A stretch of DNA of 17,761 nt from Micractinium sp. NFX-FRZ (taxonomy: Eukaryota > Chlorophyta > Trebouxiophyceae > Chlorellales > Chlorellaceae), in NCBI GenBank assembly GCA_029339195.1, contig JAPTJF010000728.1:1-17761 (forward strand), written 5' to 3'. Made by a program: the position numbers and the translations under genes. Below, piece by piece: positions 1-9,600 of this stretch. The first letter of the stretch is position 1; every line of letters starts with the position of its first letter. The notes under the pieces are model-generated. The model was not told the DNA's origin, searched no databases, and was given only the letters and a program-made list of their open reading frames with translations.

Positions 1-636
1 TTCATATCCGCCTCTCTTTTAGCCAAAAAAGGGAGGAGGGAGGGTTGCCAAAACAAAAAATCCAGGCGCGGCGGCCTAAAAGGCATGTGCTGCGAATACC
101 GTGTGAAAGAACCGGCGGGGCAGCAATGGAGGGTGAGCCCAGCGGCTGTGCGCTGGGTGTGGTGTGGGGCTGGAGGTAGTACAGGGCGGGAGCGGCGGTG
201 GTATGAGTGAGTATATGGAAAAAAGGCGGCTGCCCTTGATTTGAAAAGAAGTTCGAAGCATGCATTTGGGGCTCGTGCAGCAGCTGAAGCCAGCAGTAGT
301 GCAGGTGGGGCGGGGACAGGCTCCATGGTGTGGGAACAAGCAAAATGAAAGGCGGTGGGTGGGGGATGGCATTGCGCCCTCAGCGTCAGAGAGGTGCTAA
401 GCACGGCAGAGCATGGAGGGGGAGGCAAGAATGAGGAGACAGGGAGAGGGAGGAACAAGAAAACACCGCTGCACGCTGGGCAGCGGCGGAGCCAGATGGC
501 ACGCACGAATTGGTCGGTGCGGCGGTGCGGGGGCTGCAGCCAGCGGGAAAAGGGGAGCGCTCCTTGCGTGCAACTCAACGCTCTCACAAAGCAGGCATAG
601 TAACGGACTGCCCATGGGTAGGGAGCTGTCAAAACT

Positions 637-651
637 GGGGGGGGGGGGGGG
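637..651. repeat. Poly-G homopolymer (15 G)
   Basis: An uninterrupted run of 15 G on the plus strand (C on the strand of the neighbouring gene), followed by further G-rich sequence. It lies about 290 bases downstream of the stop codon of the F-box/LRR gene. Such runs are prone to length error in sequencing and to slippage, and could form a G-quadruplex. Confidence 0.9.
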
Positions 652-713
652 CGGGGCACACAGGTGGAGGCTGTGCGCTTAGGGCACGGCGCAGGGCGGG
701 ACTCGGCCCTGCA

Positions 714-736
714 ATGAATGGATGAATGGATGGATG
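714..736. repeat. Short tandem GAATG/GATG repeat
   Basis: Several near-identical units of GAATG and GATG follow one another in about 23 bases. It is a simple microsatellite in the 3' flank of the F-box/LRR gene, with no coding meaning seen. Confidence 0.7.
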
Positions 737-942
737 TGGTATGGGGGCATTCCGGCGAGGAGAGGCAAAGGGTTGGAAGCGGGCAGGCCTGCCCACATCC
801 TTGTGACTTGAGAAAAAAAACGCCATGGGTGCACGCTGTGGTGGGGCGTAAGCTTGAGTTTGAGTTCAGCGGCTGAAGAGTGGCCGCAATTCGCATGGCG
901 CCGCCCGCGTGGCGGGGGCAGGCGCCGCACTTCTTCCGCTGC

Positions 943-3900
943 TCAGCCGTGCTGCAGCACCAGCCAGGGCAGGTGGTGCAGCAGGAGCGCCTGCGCATGG
1001 GCCAGCGCCCCCCCCGCCAGCTGCCACCACACCGGCAGGGTGAGGCGCCTCAGCCGGCGGCGGTGCACCAGCTCGTCGGGCAGGCCTCCCGGCTGTAGCA
1101 GCAGGTTGCCACCCAGGCTGAGCTCCTCCAGCTGCTGCAGGTAGGGACCGCTGCCCAGCGCTTGCAGCTGCACCACACAAAGAGGGGGCGGGGCGGGGGC
1201 GGGGGCGGGGTTGGAAGGAGAGAGGGGAGGCACAAGCGCTGGCGCAGGCACCGGGGCATGCACGCGTGGCGCCAGCGGGGAGCGGGGGTGCATGCGTCAA
1301 CCGCAGCTGCGGTGCCATGCCGGGCTGCGCGCTTGATCCCCTGCAAGCCCACCTGGTTGCTGGTGAGGTCGAGCTTGCGCAGGCTGCCGAGCGCGGCGAC
1401 GGCGGTGGGGACCATGCACAGCCTGCAGGGGCGGGGGTGGGGCGGCGGGCAGTGGGGCGGGAGTGAAGTGACTTGCATCCCATGGGGCTGCCAGCTGCAG
1501 CTGCTGGCCGGGCTCGGCGACATGACTTTGCCTTGCGGGCGGCATCCGCTACGCACTGAGCAGCGGGCAATGAGCACGTCACGACCTCCACATGCTGATG
1601 TATCTTCCGGTGCCCACCCAGAACCCTCCCATTGCACACGCCACCCGCCCCTTACCTGTTGCCCGCCAGCCGCACGTCTGTGAGCTGCTGGCACCAGCCC
1701 AGGGAGTCTGGCAGGCCGTGCAGCCCATTGTTGCTCAAGTCCAGCTGGCACAGCTGCTGCATGAGGGCGATGCAGGGCGGGACAGTGGCAGCCGCCGCAG
1801 CAGCATGCTGCTGCTGCTGCTGCTCCTGCCACAGAGCCTGCATCTGCTGGTGCTGGTGGTGGTGGGCATGCATAAAGGCGTGCAGCACAGCGTGGCTGCT
1901 GCTGCTGTCGCCAGCTGGCAGATGCTGCCCCTGCGCCACCTGTGCCATCGCGGCAGCAGTGCTGTGAGCGGCCGCATAGGAGGGCAGGCCGCCGCCGGAG
2001 GTGTTGCCGGTGATGCGCAGGCGGCGCAGGTGCGCGCTGCCAGCGAGGCCGGCCCACAGGTCGGGGAGCAGCACCGCGCCGCTGCACCGCTCGATGGCCA
2101 GCGCGTGGAGGGCCGGCAGCTGGGAGAGGACTGCCCGCCAGGGTATGGCTGCCACAGCCTCCAGCTGGCAGTCGCTGAGCTCCAGGCGGGACAGCTGCAG
2201 GCAGGCAGGAGTTGAGGGCGCGGCGCGGCACAGGAGTTGGAACAGTGGAGGCATGTTGGCGCACAATGGTGTGCAGTGGTGGGAGTTCTGTTGGGCTGCC
2301 CATGGCGGGGCGGCTGCAGGAGCCAGGACAAGCCAAGTTGTGTGCACCGGGTGGCGGTTGGGGTGGAAGCTGCGGGGCGCTGCTTTGCGTTGCGAGAGCG
2401 CCAGCCGCACAGCTGCTGCGCCTTCCGTGCACAATCCCCCGACACAGCAGGCCCCATCCCCTCCCACCTGCTGCATGGAGCAGAGCGCCGAGGCAAAGTA
2501 TGCGGGGATGTGGCAGCAGCCCACCACTTGCAGCACCTGCAGCGCCGCCAGGCGGGTGGGGCGGAACTGCCCCGCCTGCAGCGGCAGCTGCGCCGAGATG
2601 CGCAGCTCGTTCAGTGTGCTGCACTGCCACACCTGCAGCAGCGGCAGGCGGGTGAGCGGGTGGGTGAGTATATCGAAGGGGTCAAGCGGAGGGCAGGGTG
2701 TTCAGTGGGTGAGAGCCCAGGCGACATGCGCTGCTTGCTGTGAGTGCCGCACTGCCACGCGTGCGGCAGAGAGGCGGGGTGGGCAACTGGCAGCCGGGCC
2801 TCAGGGTGAGAGCTCAGGACAGGCGGTACACAGCAGCAGTGCGTTGTTGTGCGCCCCACCTCGATTGGGTTGCTGTCAGAGTCCCAGTCAAGGTTGAGGG
2901 AGCAGGAGGCGACGGGGACTGCAGGGGCAGCAGCAGCAGACGTGCGGTGGGCGCAGGCAGCAGGGAGCTTCCTGGCAGCTTCAGGGCCGGTTGCGGCTTC
3001 GCGGGCGCCGGGACCACGCTGCAGCAGCCGCCACCTGCCCGTCACCTGCCCGCCAGCCCACCATCGAACGCAGCATAGCAGGCGCCACCCACCCCTGGCC
3101 GCCAGCCCCCTGAACCCCGTGCCCCCTCCAGTAAGTCCCGCCCGGTCCCCTCCCCCTCTCGCTCACCCGCCGACAGGTCGCCCTGCACGTGCTCATGCAC
3201 GGTCACCGACACGCGGCTGCCGTCGCCGCCGCCGTGCAGCAGCTCGCGCTGGCGCCGCTGCTGGTGCAGCACGCCGCCCAGGCGCTCCAGGTAGCCCTGC
3301 TGCCCCTCTGACAGCACCCGGCCAAAGGTGAGGGATAGCTCCAGCTGGCGCAGGCCCGGCAGCGACGTGGCGGCCGCCACCAGTCGCAGGTCGGGCAGGC
3401 AGGTGCCGCTGGCGGGGTGGGCGGGGGGCGCTGCCGCAACGTGCGGTGCAGAGCTGTGGGGGCCGCCGCACTGGCCGGCGCTGCAGGGTGCAGCAACGCT
3501 GGGGCCGCAGGGTGGGGCGTGGCCCATGGCGCAGCATGGGGCCCAGGACGGCGCCCCCCCCAGGGAGAGGGTGGTGAGTGAGCGCAGGGTGCCCAGGGCT
3601 GCCGCCAGTGCGGCCGCCTCGCCCTCGCCCAGGCAGGCGGCGTCGGAGACGGTGAGGGCGTGCAGGGGCTGCTGACTCAGCAGCGCCAGGTGGCGCACCA
3701 GCTCGCCAGCTGGCACCGCCGTGAGGGACAGGCTCTCCAGGGGGGGCACGCTGCAGCCACGCCGGCTGTGCTGTGTGCGCTGTGCCAGCATCAGCGACAG
3801 GTGGTGGGGCAGGAAGTCGAGGTGCAGCCGGCGCAGGCGGCTGCTGCTGCCCAGCGCTGTCGCCAGGAGCTGGCCCAGCTGCCAGCGCAGGCGGCACGCG

Positions 3901-4673
3901 CCCTCCACCCCGCTCGCCATGCGCAGCGGCAGCCCGCTGATGGCCACGTCGGCGGCATAGGGCAGCCGTGCCGCCAGGCCGCGCAGCAGCTCCGCCACAG
4001 CTGCCGCCTCTGCCAGCGCGTGCCTCTGCTGCAGATGTGCCAGGGCTGCCCCCACATCCAGGGACACGCGGCGGTAGGCGGCAAGGCGGTACGCTGCCAG
4101 CCAGCTGCGCCCCACAAACTGAGTCACGGGGCTGCAGAGGCGGGGAGGGGGGCAAGCGGCGGGCAGGTGAGCAGGCGGGCAGGCAGGCAGGTGGGCAGAC
4201 AGGCGGGTGTGAGAGCCTTCCATGCGGCAGGGGACAGTGTGGGGTGGCACACGCCTTCGACGCAGCACACTCCAACAAACGCCTGGCACCCTGCCTCCGC
4301 GCCCCAAACTCCTGCACGCTTCTGAAACTTGCCGTCGATGGCACACGTGTCCTGCCCCACTAGTTCCCTCTGTCCAGACTTGCCTGCGCTGCTGCGCCTC
4401 GTCGTCTGCCAGCACGAGCTGCATGATGCCTCCCAGCAGCTCCACAGGCAGCTGGGAGATGTCTGCTGAGGCCGCTGGGCTAGAAGGCGCGTGGGAGGGC
4501 GGGCCTGGGTGCGCGCCTGCGCCGGAGGGCGAGGGCGGGAGCGTCGGCGGGGGAAGCCCTGCAGGGCGGTGGGCGCACCGGCTGGTGGCGCTGGCCCGGC
4601 TGCACGCGGTGTCTGCGCAGCTCGAGGCCGCTGTTGAGTGGGCGGCATGGCTGCCCTGGCTCCATTGGTAGTC
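943..4673 (-). CDS. F-box-like leucine-rich-repeat protein (5' end unresolved)
   Basis: Minus-strand spliced gene. Exons from 5' to 3': 4673-4384, 4131-3167, 2918-2860, 2632-2468, 2194-1656, 1422-1353, 1167-943 (stop TGA). All junction phases agree, giving 770 residues from the first listed exon. The first exon has a Pro/Ala/Ser-rich lead and then the start of an F-box-like segment (DISQLPVELLGGIMQLVL). The second exon completes it (VGRSWLAAYR). Leucine-rich repeats follow through the other exons and are clearest at the end (LDLSNN, VRLAGN, LDLTSN, LSLGGN, in 22-23-residue units of the plain intracellular type). An F-box would bind Skp1 of an SCF ubiquitin ligase and the repeats would bind a substrate; this is family knowledge, not shown here. 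Two low-complexity inserts interrupt the repeats: a Cys/Pro/Ala stretch in exon 2 and a His/Gln/Ala stretch in exon 5. The first intron is GC-AG. No in-frame ATG precedes the F-box segment, so an upstream exon with the start codon is missing from this model. The F-box is degenerate; the repeats are certain. Confidence 0.85.
1181..1211. repeat. G-quadruplex-type tract in the last intron of the F-box-LRR gene
   Basis: Five or more runs of four to five G separated by single C lie on the plus strand within the last intron (1168-1352), close to its 3' splice site. The transcript is therefore C-rich here and the tract may serve as the pyrimidine tract of the acceptor. The plus strand could fold into a G-quadruplex. 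Confidence 0.75.
1796..1870 (-). repeat. CAG/GCN trinucleotide repeats coding for Gln, Ala and His runs
   Basis: Inside exon 5 of the F-box/LRR gene, imperfect CAG and GCN triplets read on the minus strand encode His/Gln-rich, Gln-only and Ala-only runs (for example QQQQQ followed by AAAAAA). The insert sits between two leucine-rich repeats and is probably a disordered loop. Imperfect CAG repeats inside coding exons are common in green-algal genes. Confidence 0.85.
4160..4206. repeat. Imperfect GGCA/GCAG tetranucleotide repeat in an intron
   Basis: Repeated GGCA and GGCG units lie inside the GC-AG first intron (4132-4383) of the F-box/LRR gene. It is a simple-sequence repeat; a similar tract occurs in an intron of the third gene near 16240-16313. 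Confidence 0.75.
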
Positions 4674-4853
4674 CTGCAGGGCGTGGAGAATTCCACACTG
4701 AGTGCCTGCCTGTGAGAGGGTGGGCTGTGAGTGTGCCGCAACCCCGCAACCCGCCGACCAATGTCACCGCAAACGTGAAGCTGGCTGACACTGATTAGGT
4801 GACACACAGGGCAGCCCACAGGATGCTGCGAGGTCCGTCGCTCCCAGAGACAT

Positions 4854-6304
4854 TGTCACCTGCTGTGGGCACGGGGTTGTGACGCTGCAGGGGGGCGAGG
4901 CGTGGGCACCGCTGGGTCCCCGCCACTGTGGCGGCGGCGGCGAGGCAACCCCCATCACCGTGGGCGTGGACGCCGCGCCGACTTGGGCACCACCTGGAGG
5001 CTGCTGCAGGCACGGAAATGCAGACCGGAGGCGGGGTTGTGCAGCAGGGGCGGCGGCGTCGGGATGTTACACCCGGGATGACGGTGCAGCTGGCAGAGAG
5101 CGTGGTGCTCCCGTGCGATAGTTCGAATTGAAGTTTGGAATGCGGTGAATGCGGTGGGAAGCTGAGGGATGGAGGGGGGCGAGATGAATCAGGGGGAGAC
5201 TAGCCGTCAGCAGGCGGTCATGAAGGGCTAAGGGGAGCTGAGCCAGGCGGAGGTCGCTGGAGAGAACGCAGGCTATGGGTAAGGATTAATACTGAAACAA
5301 AACCTAAAACAGGGCTTGGCCGCCGAGGGGCAAGTTTTCACCGGAGTTGGGAGTTCGCGAATACAGGTCTTTGAGACAATTGCCGAGGGTTTTCATACCC
5401 TGAATATGGTGGGGAACATGTCTGCAAGATCGGGCAACCAGAAGGGGTTGCCCGAGGGAGGGTCCTGCCAGGGTGGCGTGTGTGGTGGGCGGAGCGCCCG
5501 CCGACTCCTCCAGCAGCTGCCCTCACGAGAGGCTGCTCGGCGGCATGAATTTACACGCTCCGTGCCGCTGTAAAAGACATGCAAGCCCTCAGGGCAGTGT
5601 GGTGCTGTTGGGGAAAGAGAAGCACTGGTGCATTGTGGGGAATGCAGCGGCGGTGGGCCACACCTTAATGTCAGACCAGGGAGAGGCAGGAAACACGTGG
5701 CCAGAGAGCTGGGCTTGGTGGTTGGCGCAGCTGGCTGCTGGAACCCAAGGTGCGGTAAAACTAAGCAAGCAAGCCAAAGTTTCATCATGGTATGGGAGGG
5801 AGGGAGGGCAGCATGCACGCCGCACACTCGGCGCTTCCACAGCTCATCCCAGGCCACCTCTTTCCCTCTCTCCCCCCTGCCGAAGCCTTCCATATGCCAA
5901 CCATCACCTCGCTGCAGATGTATTCGCACCCAGGTTGGCAGATTCGCGCAGCGTTGGCTGTCCACTCCGAACCGAACCGGTGGCGCTCGCCAGGCGCCTT
6001 GCCTTTGGGTGCCGCAATCCTGGTCCGCTCAACCTTCCAAACCCTTGGGAACAGAGGCGCGGGGAAGAATACGTTCCGTCCTTGTCAACCCCTTCCCTGT
6101 CAGCTTCCAAGGCAGCAGGCAGTAGCACAGCGGGCGATGGCTACCCGCCACAGTCTGTGGCAAGAGCAACTTTTTGAGGGTGGCAGGGCAGCACACAAGC
6201 GTTTCAGGCAGGATGAGCTCGATAGGAGCATGTGTGGCGTGGCTAAGTTGGTTCCTGCCCGGGACTGCACAGCTCCTGCTGGGTAGGAAGCTTGTCCTGG
6301 TAGC
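4854..6304. other. Intergenic region between the F-box-LRR gene and the transporter gene
   Basis: No gene is supported. On the minus strand this should hold the missing first exon, 5' UTR and promoter of the F-box/LRR gene, and the far 3' side of the transporter gene. Base composition is less GC-rich than the genes, most clearly around 5280-5400. Plus-strand open frames (for example 4928-5131 and 5473-6177) give proteins without motifs or compositional sense. An ATG at 4851-4853 (minus) opens a 29-codon frame and is a weak candidate start for the F-box/LRR gene, but no splice join in phase with the 4673 exon could be found. A hairpin at 5430-5455 is listed separately. Confidence 0.5.
5430..5455. 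repeat. Perfect inverted repeat, 10-bp stem with 6-base loop
   Basis: TCGGGCAACC and GGTTGCCCGA are exact reverse complements separated by AGAAGG. The hairpin stands in the relatively AT-rich intergenic stretch between the F-box/LRR gene and the transporter gene. No function can be assigned. Candidates are a structured transcript end, a palindromic protein-binding site, or chance. Confidence 0.8.
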
Positions 6305-6309
6305 TTACA
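6305..6309 (-). terminator. Candidate polyadenylation signal TGTAA for the transporter gene
   Basis: TTACA on the plus strand reads TGTAA on the minus strand, the usual green-algal polyadenylation signal. It lies about 300 bases after the stop codon of the transporter gene (6607-6609), a normal 3' UTR length. A five-base motif can arise by chance, so this is only a candidate. Confidence 0.4.
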
Positions 6310-6606
6310 CGGGACACGGCTGCCAGGTGGCAGTGAGCAGGTGGCACGTGGGGGGAGGTGGAGAAGCACCAGGCGGCAGCAGCGGCAGGGCGCAAGTGCA
6401 AACTACGCTAGGTCTCAGTGCGCGGGGCAGCAGCAAGAGGAAACAAGGAGGGGCCTGGGAGGCATGCTGTGCTGTGCTGCCGCCAGCCGCCTGTTGGTCG
6501 GTCGGTGTGCGGCGTGCGAGCCTCGCTGCGCTGCACATGGCTGTGCGGCGCGCGCTCTGCGTTGCCTCCCCCGCAGCACGCACTGCCGGCACGCGTCCCA
6601 TCGCGT

Positions 6607-9600
6607 TCACTTGTCTGCGATGGGCCCAGCTGCCAGCTTGGCGCCTGCCTCCTCCTCGCTGCTTGCCAGTTTGGCAAACTCAACGCCCTTGCCGCCCTCG
6701 GCGTGGATGTCCTCGTCGAAGTGGCTGCCCGCCTGCAGGGGGTGGGGGCGGTGAATGGGGATGGCGCTGATGAGGGCATGTGCAACTTCCGGTGTTGGGA
6801 GGTGGGCAGGGGTGTTGAGCATGGCGGGGAGAGGCAGGAGAGGCGGGGTACCGAGGGTGCCAGGCACGAGTGGGGTTTGGTGGGCGGGCCAGGAGCAGAG
6901 CCCCAGATGCGGTGCCAGGGGCAGCAGCATGCCGGAAGTGAGGGGCCCAGAAGTGCAGCCAGCAGGCACAGCCGGGGGGCGCTCCCAGGCCACGCACGTG
7001 CACCCGTGCACGCAGCGAGCAGCAGGCGTAGGCGGAACACATGCAGCGCAGCGCAGCCAGCCCGCCGGCGCCCGCACCTGCTCCCAGTGCACAATGGAGG
7101 CAAAGTGGCGCTGGCAGAGGAAGCAGACGAGGAGGAAGAGGGAGCACATGCCATACATGGTGGCCAGAGGGAAGGAGCTCACCTGCAGCACGCCGGGCGG
7201 GGCACAGGGGGGGAGGCAGCCCTCAGCGGTGCTAGCTGGGCGCGAGGTGGCGCTGCTGCTGCTGCGGCTGCCCCACGCCCAACTGCTGCTGCGCTGCCGC
7301 CGCCGCCGCCTTGCTGCTGCGCGCCCGGGGGCTGCGCAGCGGCGAGGGCAGCTGCCCCTTGGGCGCCGTGGAGGGCGACGCGCCGTTGCCACCCTCCGCC
7401 GCGTGCTGTGCATGCCCCAGCGCCTGCTGAGGCGCCTGCTGCTGTGCCAGCTGCTGCTGGGGCTGCGACAGGTGGGGCTGCGACACCCCGGAGCCGCCGG
7501 ACCGGGCCTTGCGCTGCGCACGCAGCAGCGGCACCACCACGGACAGCTGGTAAAAGTGCCAGCTGCACAGGGTGCCCGCCACCAGCAGGCTGGCGGTCAT
7601 GCTGAAGGTGAGGGCCAGGCTGATGGAACTCACCTGCAGCAGCGGGGGGGCGATAACCAGATGGCAAGGGAGGGGGTGGGGTGAGGGTAGGAAGGGCATG
7701 CAAGGCCAACCCGACTGCAACAGCGCATGGCCGCCAACCCAGCAGACGGTGAGGGGAGTGGGTGCCAAGGTGGGGGGTGGCAGCTGGGCGTTGCCCCTGA
7801 ACCGCCCAGCCCCGCCTCCACCCGCCTGACCACAGCACAGCGCAGCACCACACAGTGCCCCCCGTCCAGCTGCCACCCCCCTGCCCGCCCTCACGTTGTA
7901 GAGCACCACGCAGACAAAGAGGTTGAGGGGGACGCGGAAGAAGTTGATGATAGTGGAGCGCATCTCCTCGGGCACATACGCGCTGCGGTGTGGGGTGGGG
8001 TGGGGCGGGGGGAGGCACAGGTGAGCAAGCAACGCGCGAGCTAGACACAGATGCGGGTCATGGTTCTACACACCCCCTCGGACACGCACGTCCTGCAACG
8101 CCGGCCCCTTCCTTCTGGTGGGTTGACGGGCGCAAGTGATGCGTGCGTGCGCTGGCAGTGCTGTTTGCAGGCAGGCACTCCACCGCCGCTGCCTCCCCAC
8201 GCCTCGCTCGCTCACAACCCTGCTGGCCCCAATCGCAAGGCCTACCTGCGCATGGCCGCAATCACGTGAGGCACAGCACCGTCCCGGCCCCCGACTCCCC
8301 CCCTTCACGAGTTCAAACCTGCCACCCCCTCCCCACCCTCCTCCCCACCTGCGCATGGTCATCATGGATGGCCAGAAGATGCCCACCAGCACCTCAAAGC
8401 AGCAGAAAGCCACCAGCTGCACCTTGCCGTCAAACGTGATGCCGCCCACGCTGCGGCACGGGGGAGGGAGGGGCGGAGAAGGGTGGGGTCATGTTACAGC
8501 AGGGTGGGGGTGAGGGGAAAGGACAGCGGGCAGGGCGCAGCAGGGAGGGCACAATGGGCGGCAGGTGGCCGGGCTGCGAGGAAACTGCGAAGGCGAGGCA
8601 TGGCGGCGCAGCGGCCGGCGTGCACAGTCTGCCCGCCCCGCCTTGGCTGCTGGTCCTGCCCCCCAGCCCAGGCCCGGCCTCCCAGCCCCGCCCGCTCACT
8701 CATCAGCGGGTGCGGCGGTGGTGTGTGGTGCCGACTGGTGGTAGAGGACGGGGACAAAGAGCATGACGGCGCTGAGGGCAAACACCGCCTGCATGTACCG
8801 CTCAACCTTCCACCTGGGGGCAGGGCAGGGGAGGGAGGGGAGGCAGGGGGGATTGAGAGGGAGGGGTACAAATGGTAAAGGCTTCCAGAGCAGTGGCAGC
8901 AGGGCGCAAGGCACAGCAGGGCAAGGCAGCACCCAACCGCCCCGCCACCACCCTGAACCTGTCCCAACCTTGAACCCCAGCCCTCCCCCACCGGCACTCA
9001 CTTTCCGTTGCTGCCCAGCAGGCGTCCCGCGATGGCGCTGCCCACCATGGATGACACCATGAAGCAGGAGAAGATCATGCCGTGGGGGATGTGCTCGCCC
9101 TTGGGGCTGCGGTGGGGGCGGTGGGGGGACAGACAGAAGGTGCGGGTGAGCGTGGGTGGGAAGCGATGGCGGGTGGGGGCAGCAAGGGTGCGTGCGCGCA
9201 AAAACGGTGACACAGGCGCCGCGTCACCCCAGTGCCGCTCCTCACCTGCCCCCACGATGCCCGTGGCCAGGTGCCCACCCCGCCAAGACATCCGCACCCC
9301 CCACCCTCCCGGCACACACGGCCATGACCCCGCCCCCACCACAGCTGCCCACCCCACCTGAGGGCGGGCGTCCACAGGAAGACAAATGTGTACATGGAGG
9401 CCTCAAACAGGGACTGCATGGCGCCCAGCAGAGCAATCTTGGGCTCTGCAGCAGCAGGGGGTGGCAGGGGGGGCAGCGGGGGAGGGTGGGGTGCATGGAA
9501 GTGGGGCGGGCAGGGCAGACGTGCGCTTGGGAGGGGCCACAGGCAGCTGCTGCATGCGCCTGCTTGCCCGCTGCGTGCCACGCCTGCTGCCCCGCACGCC

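Larger units (their letters stand above)
1..942. other. Intergenic / 3' flank of the F-box-LRR gene
   Basis: No gene is supported here. The stretch lies downstream of the stop codon at 943-945 of the minus-strand F-box/LRR gene, so part of it should be that gene's 3' UTR. Open frames exist on both strands, but their translations are low-complexity Pro/Ala/Arg/Gly strings without recognisable domains, as expected by chance in GC-rich DNA. No minus-strand TGTAA (the usual green-algal polyadenylation signal) was found, so the transcript end is unknown. It contains a 15-G run and a short GATG-type repeat, listed separately. Confidence 0.6.

Noticed and set aside
1050..2630. 526-codon minus-strand open frame
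   Set aside because: It is a shifted frame of the F-box/LRR gene that runs through introns. The LRR motifs appear only in the spliced frames.
2919..3053. Longer version of exon 2918-2860 starting at the acceptors near 3035-3053
   Set aside because: Those acceptors either give the wrong phase or run into a stop in the joined frame, or leave the Asn-Leu-Asp-Trp segment out of frame. CTGCAG at 2919-2924 fits the phase and has a good pyrimidine tract.
4928..5131. Possible small plus-strand gene
   Set aside because: The translation is low complexity at its start and its end matches no family I know. No supporting signals or neighbours.
5118..5132. AGTTCGAATT as a possible tRNA T-loop
   Set aside because: The flanking bases cannot form the T-stem, and no matching D-arm, anticodon arm or acceptor stem was found.
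5473..6286. Overlapping plus-strand open frames in the intergenic region
   Set aside because: Composition is unstructured, several frames are open at once, and there are no motifs or splice-supported extensions.
6418..7605. 395-codon plus-strand open frame
   Set aside because: It runs antisense to the terminal exons of the transporter, and its Arg/Ala/Pro-rich translation has no domain. GC-rich DNA gives long antisense frames by chance.
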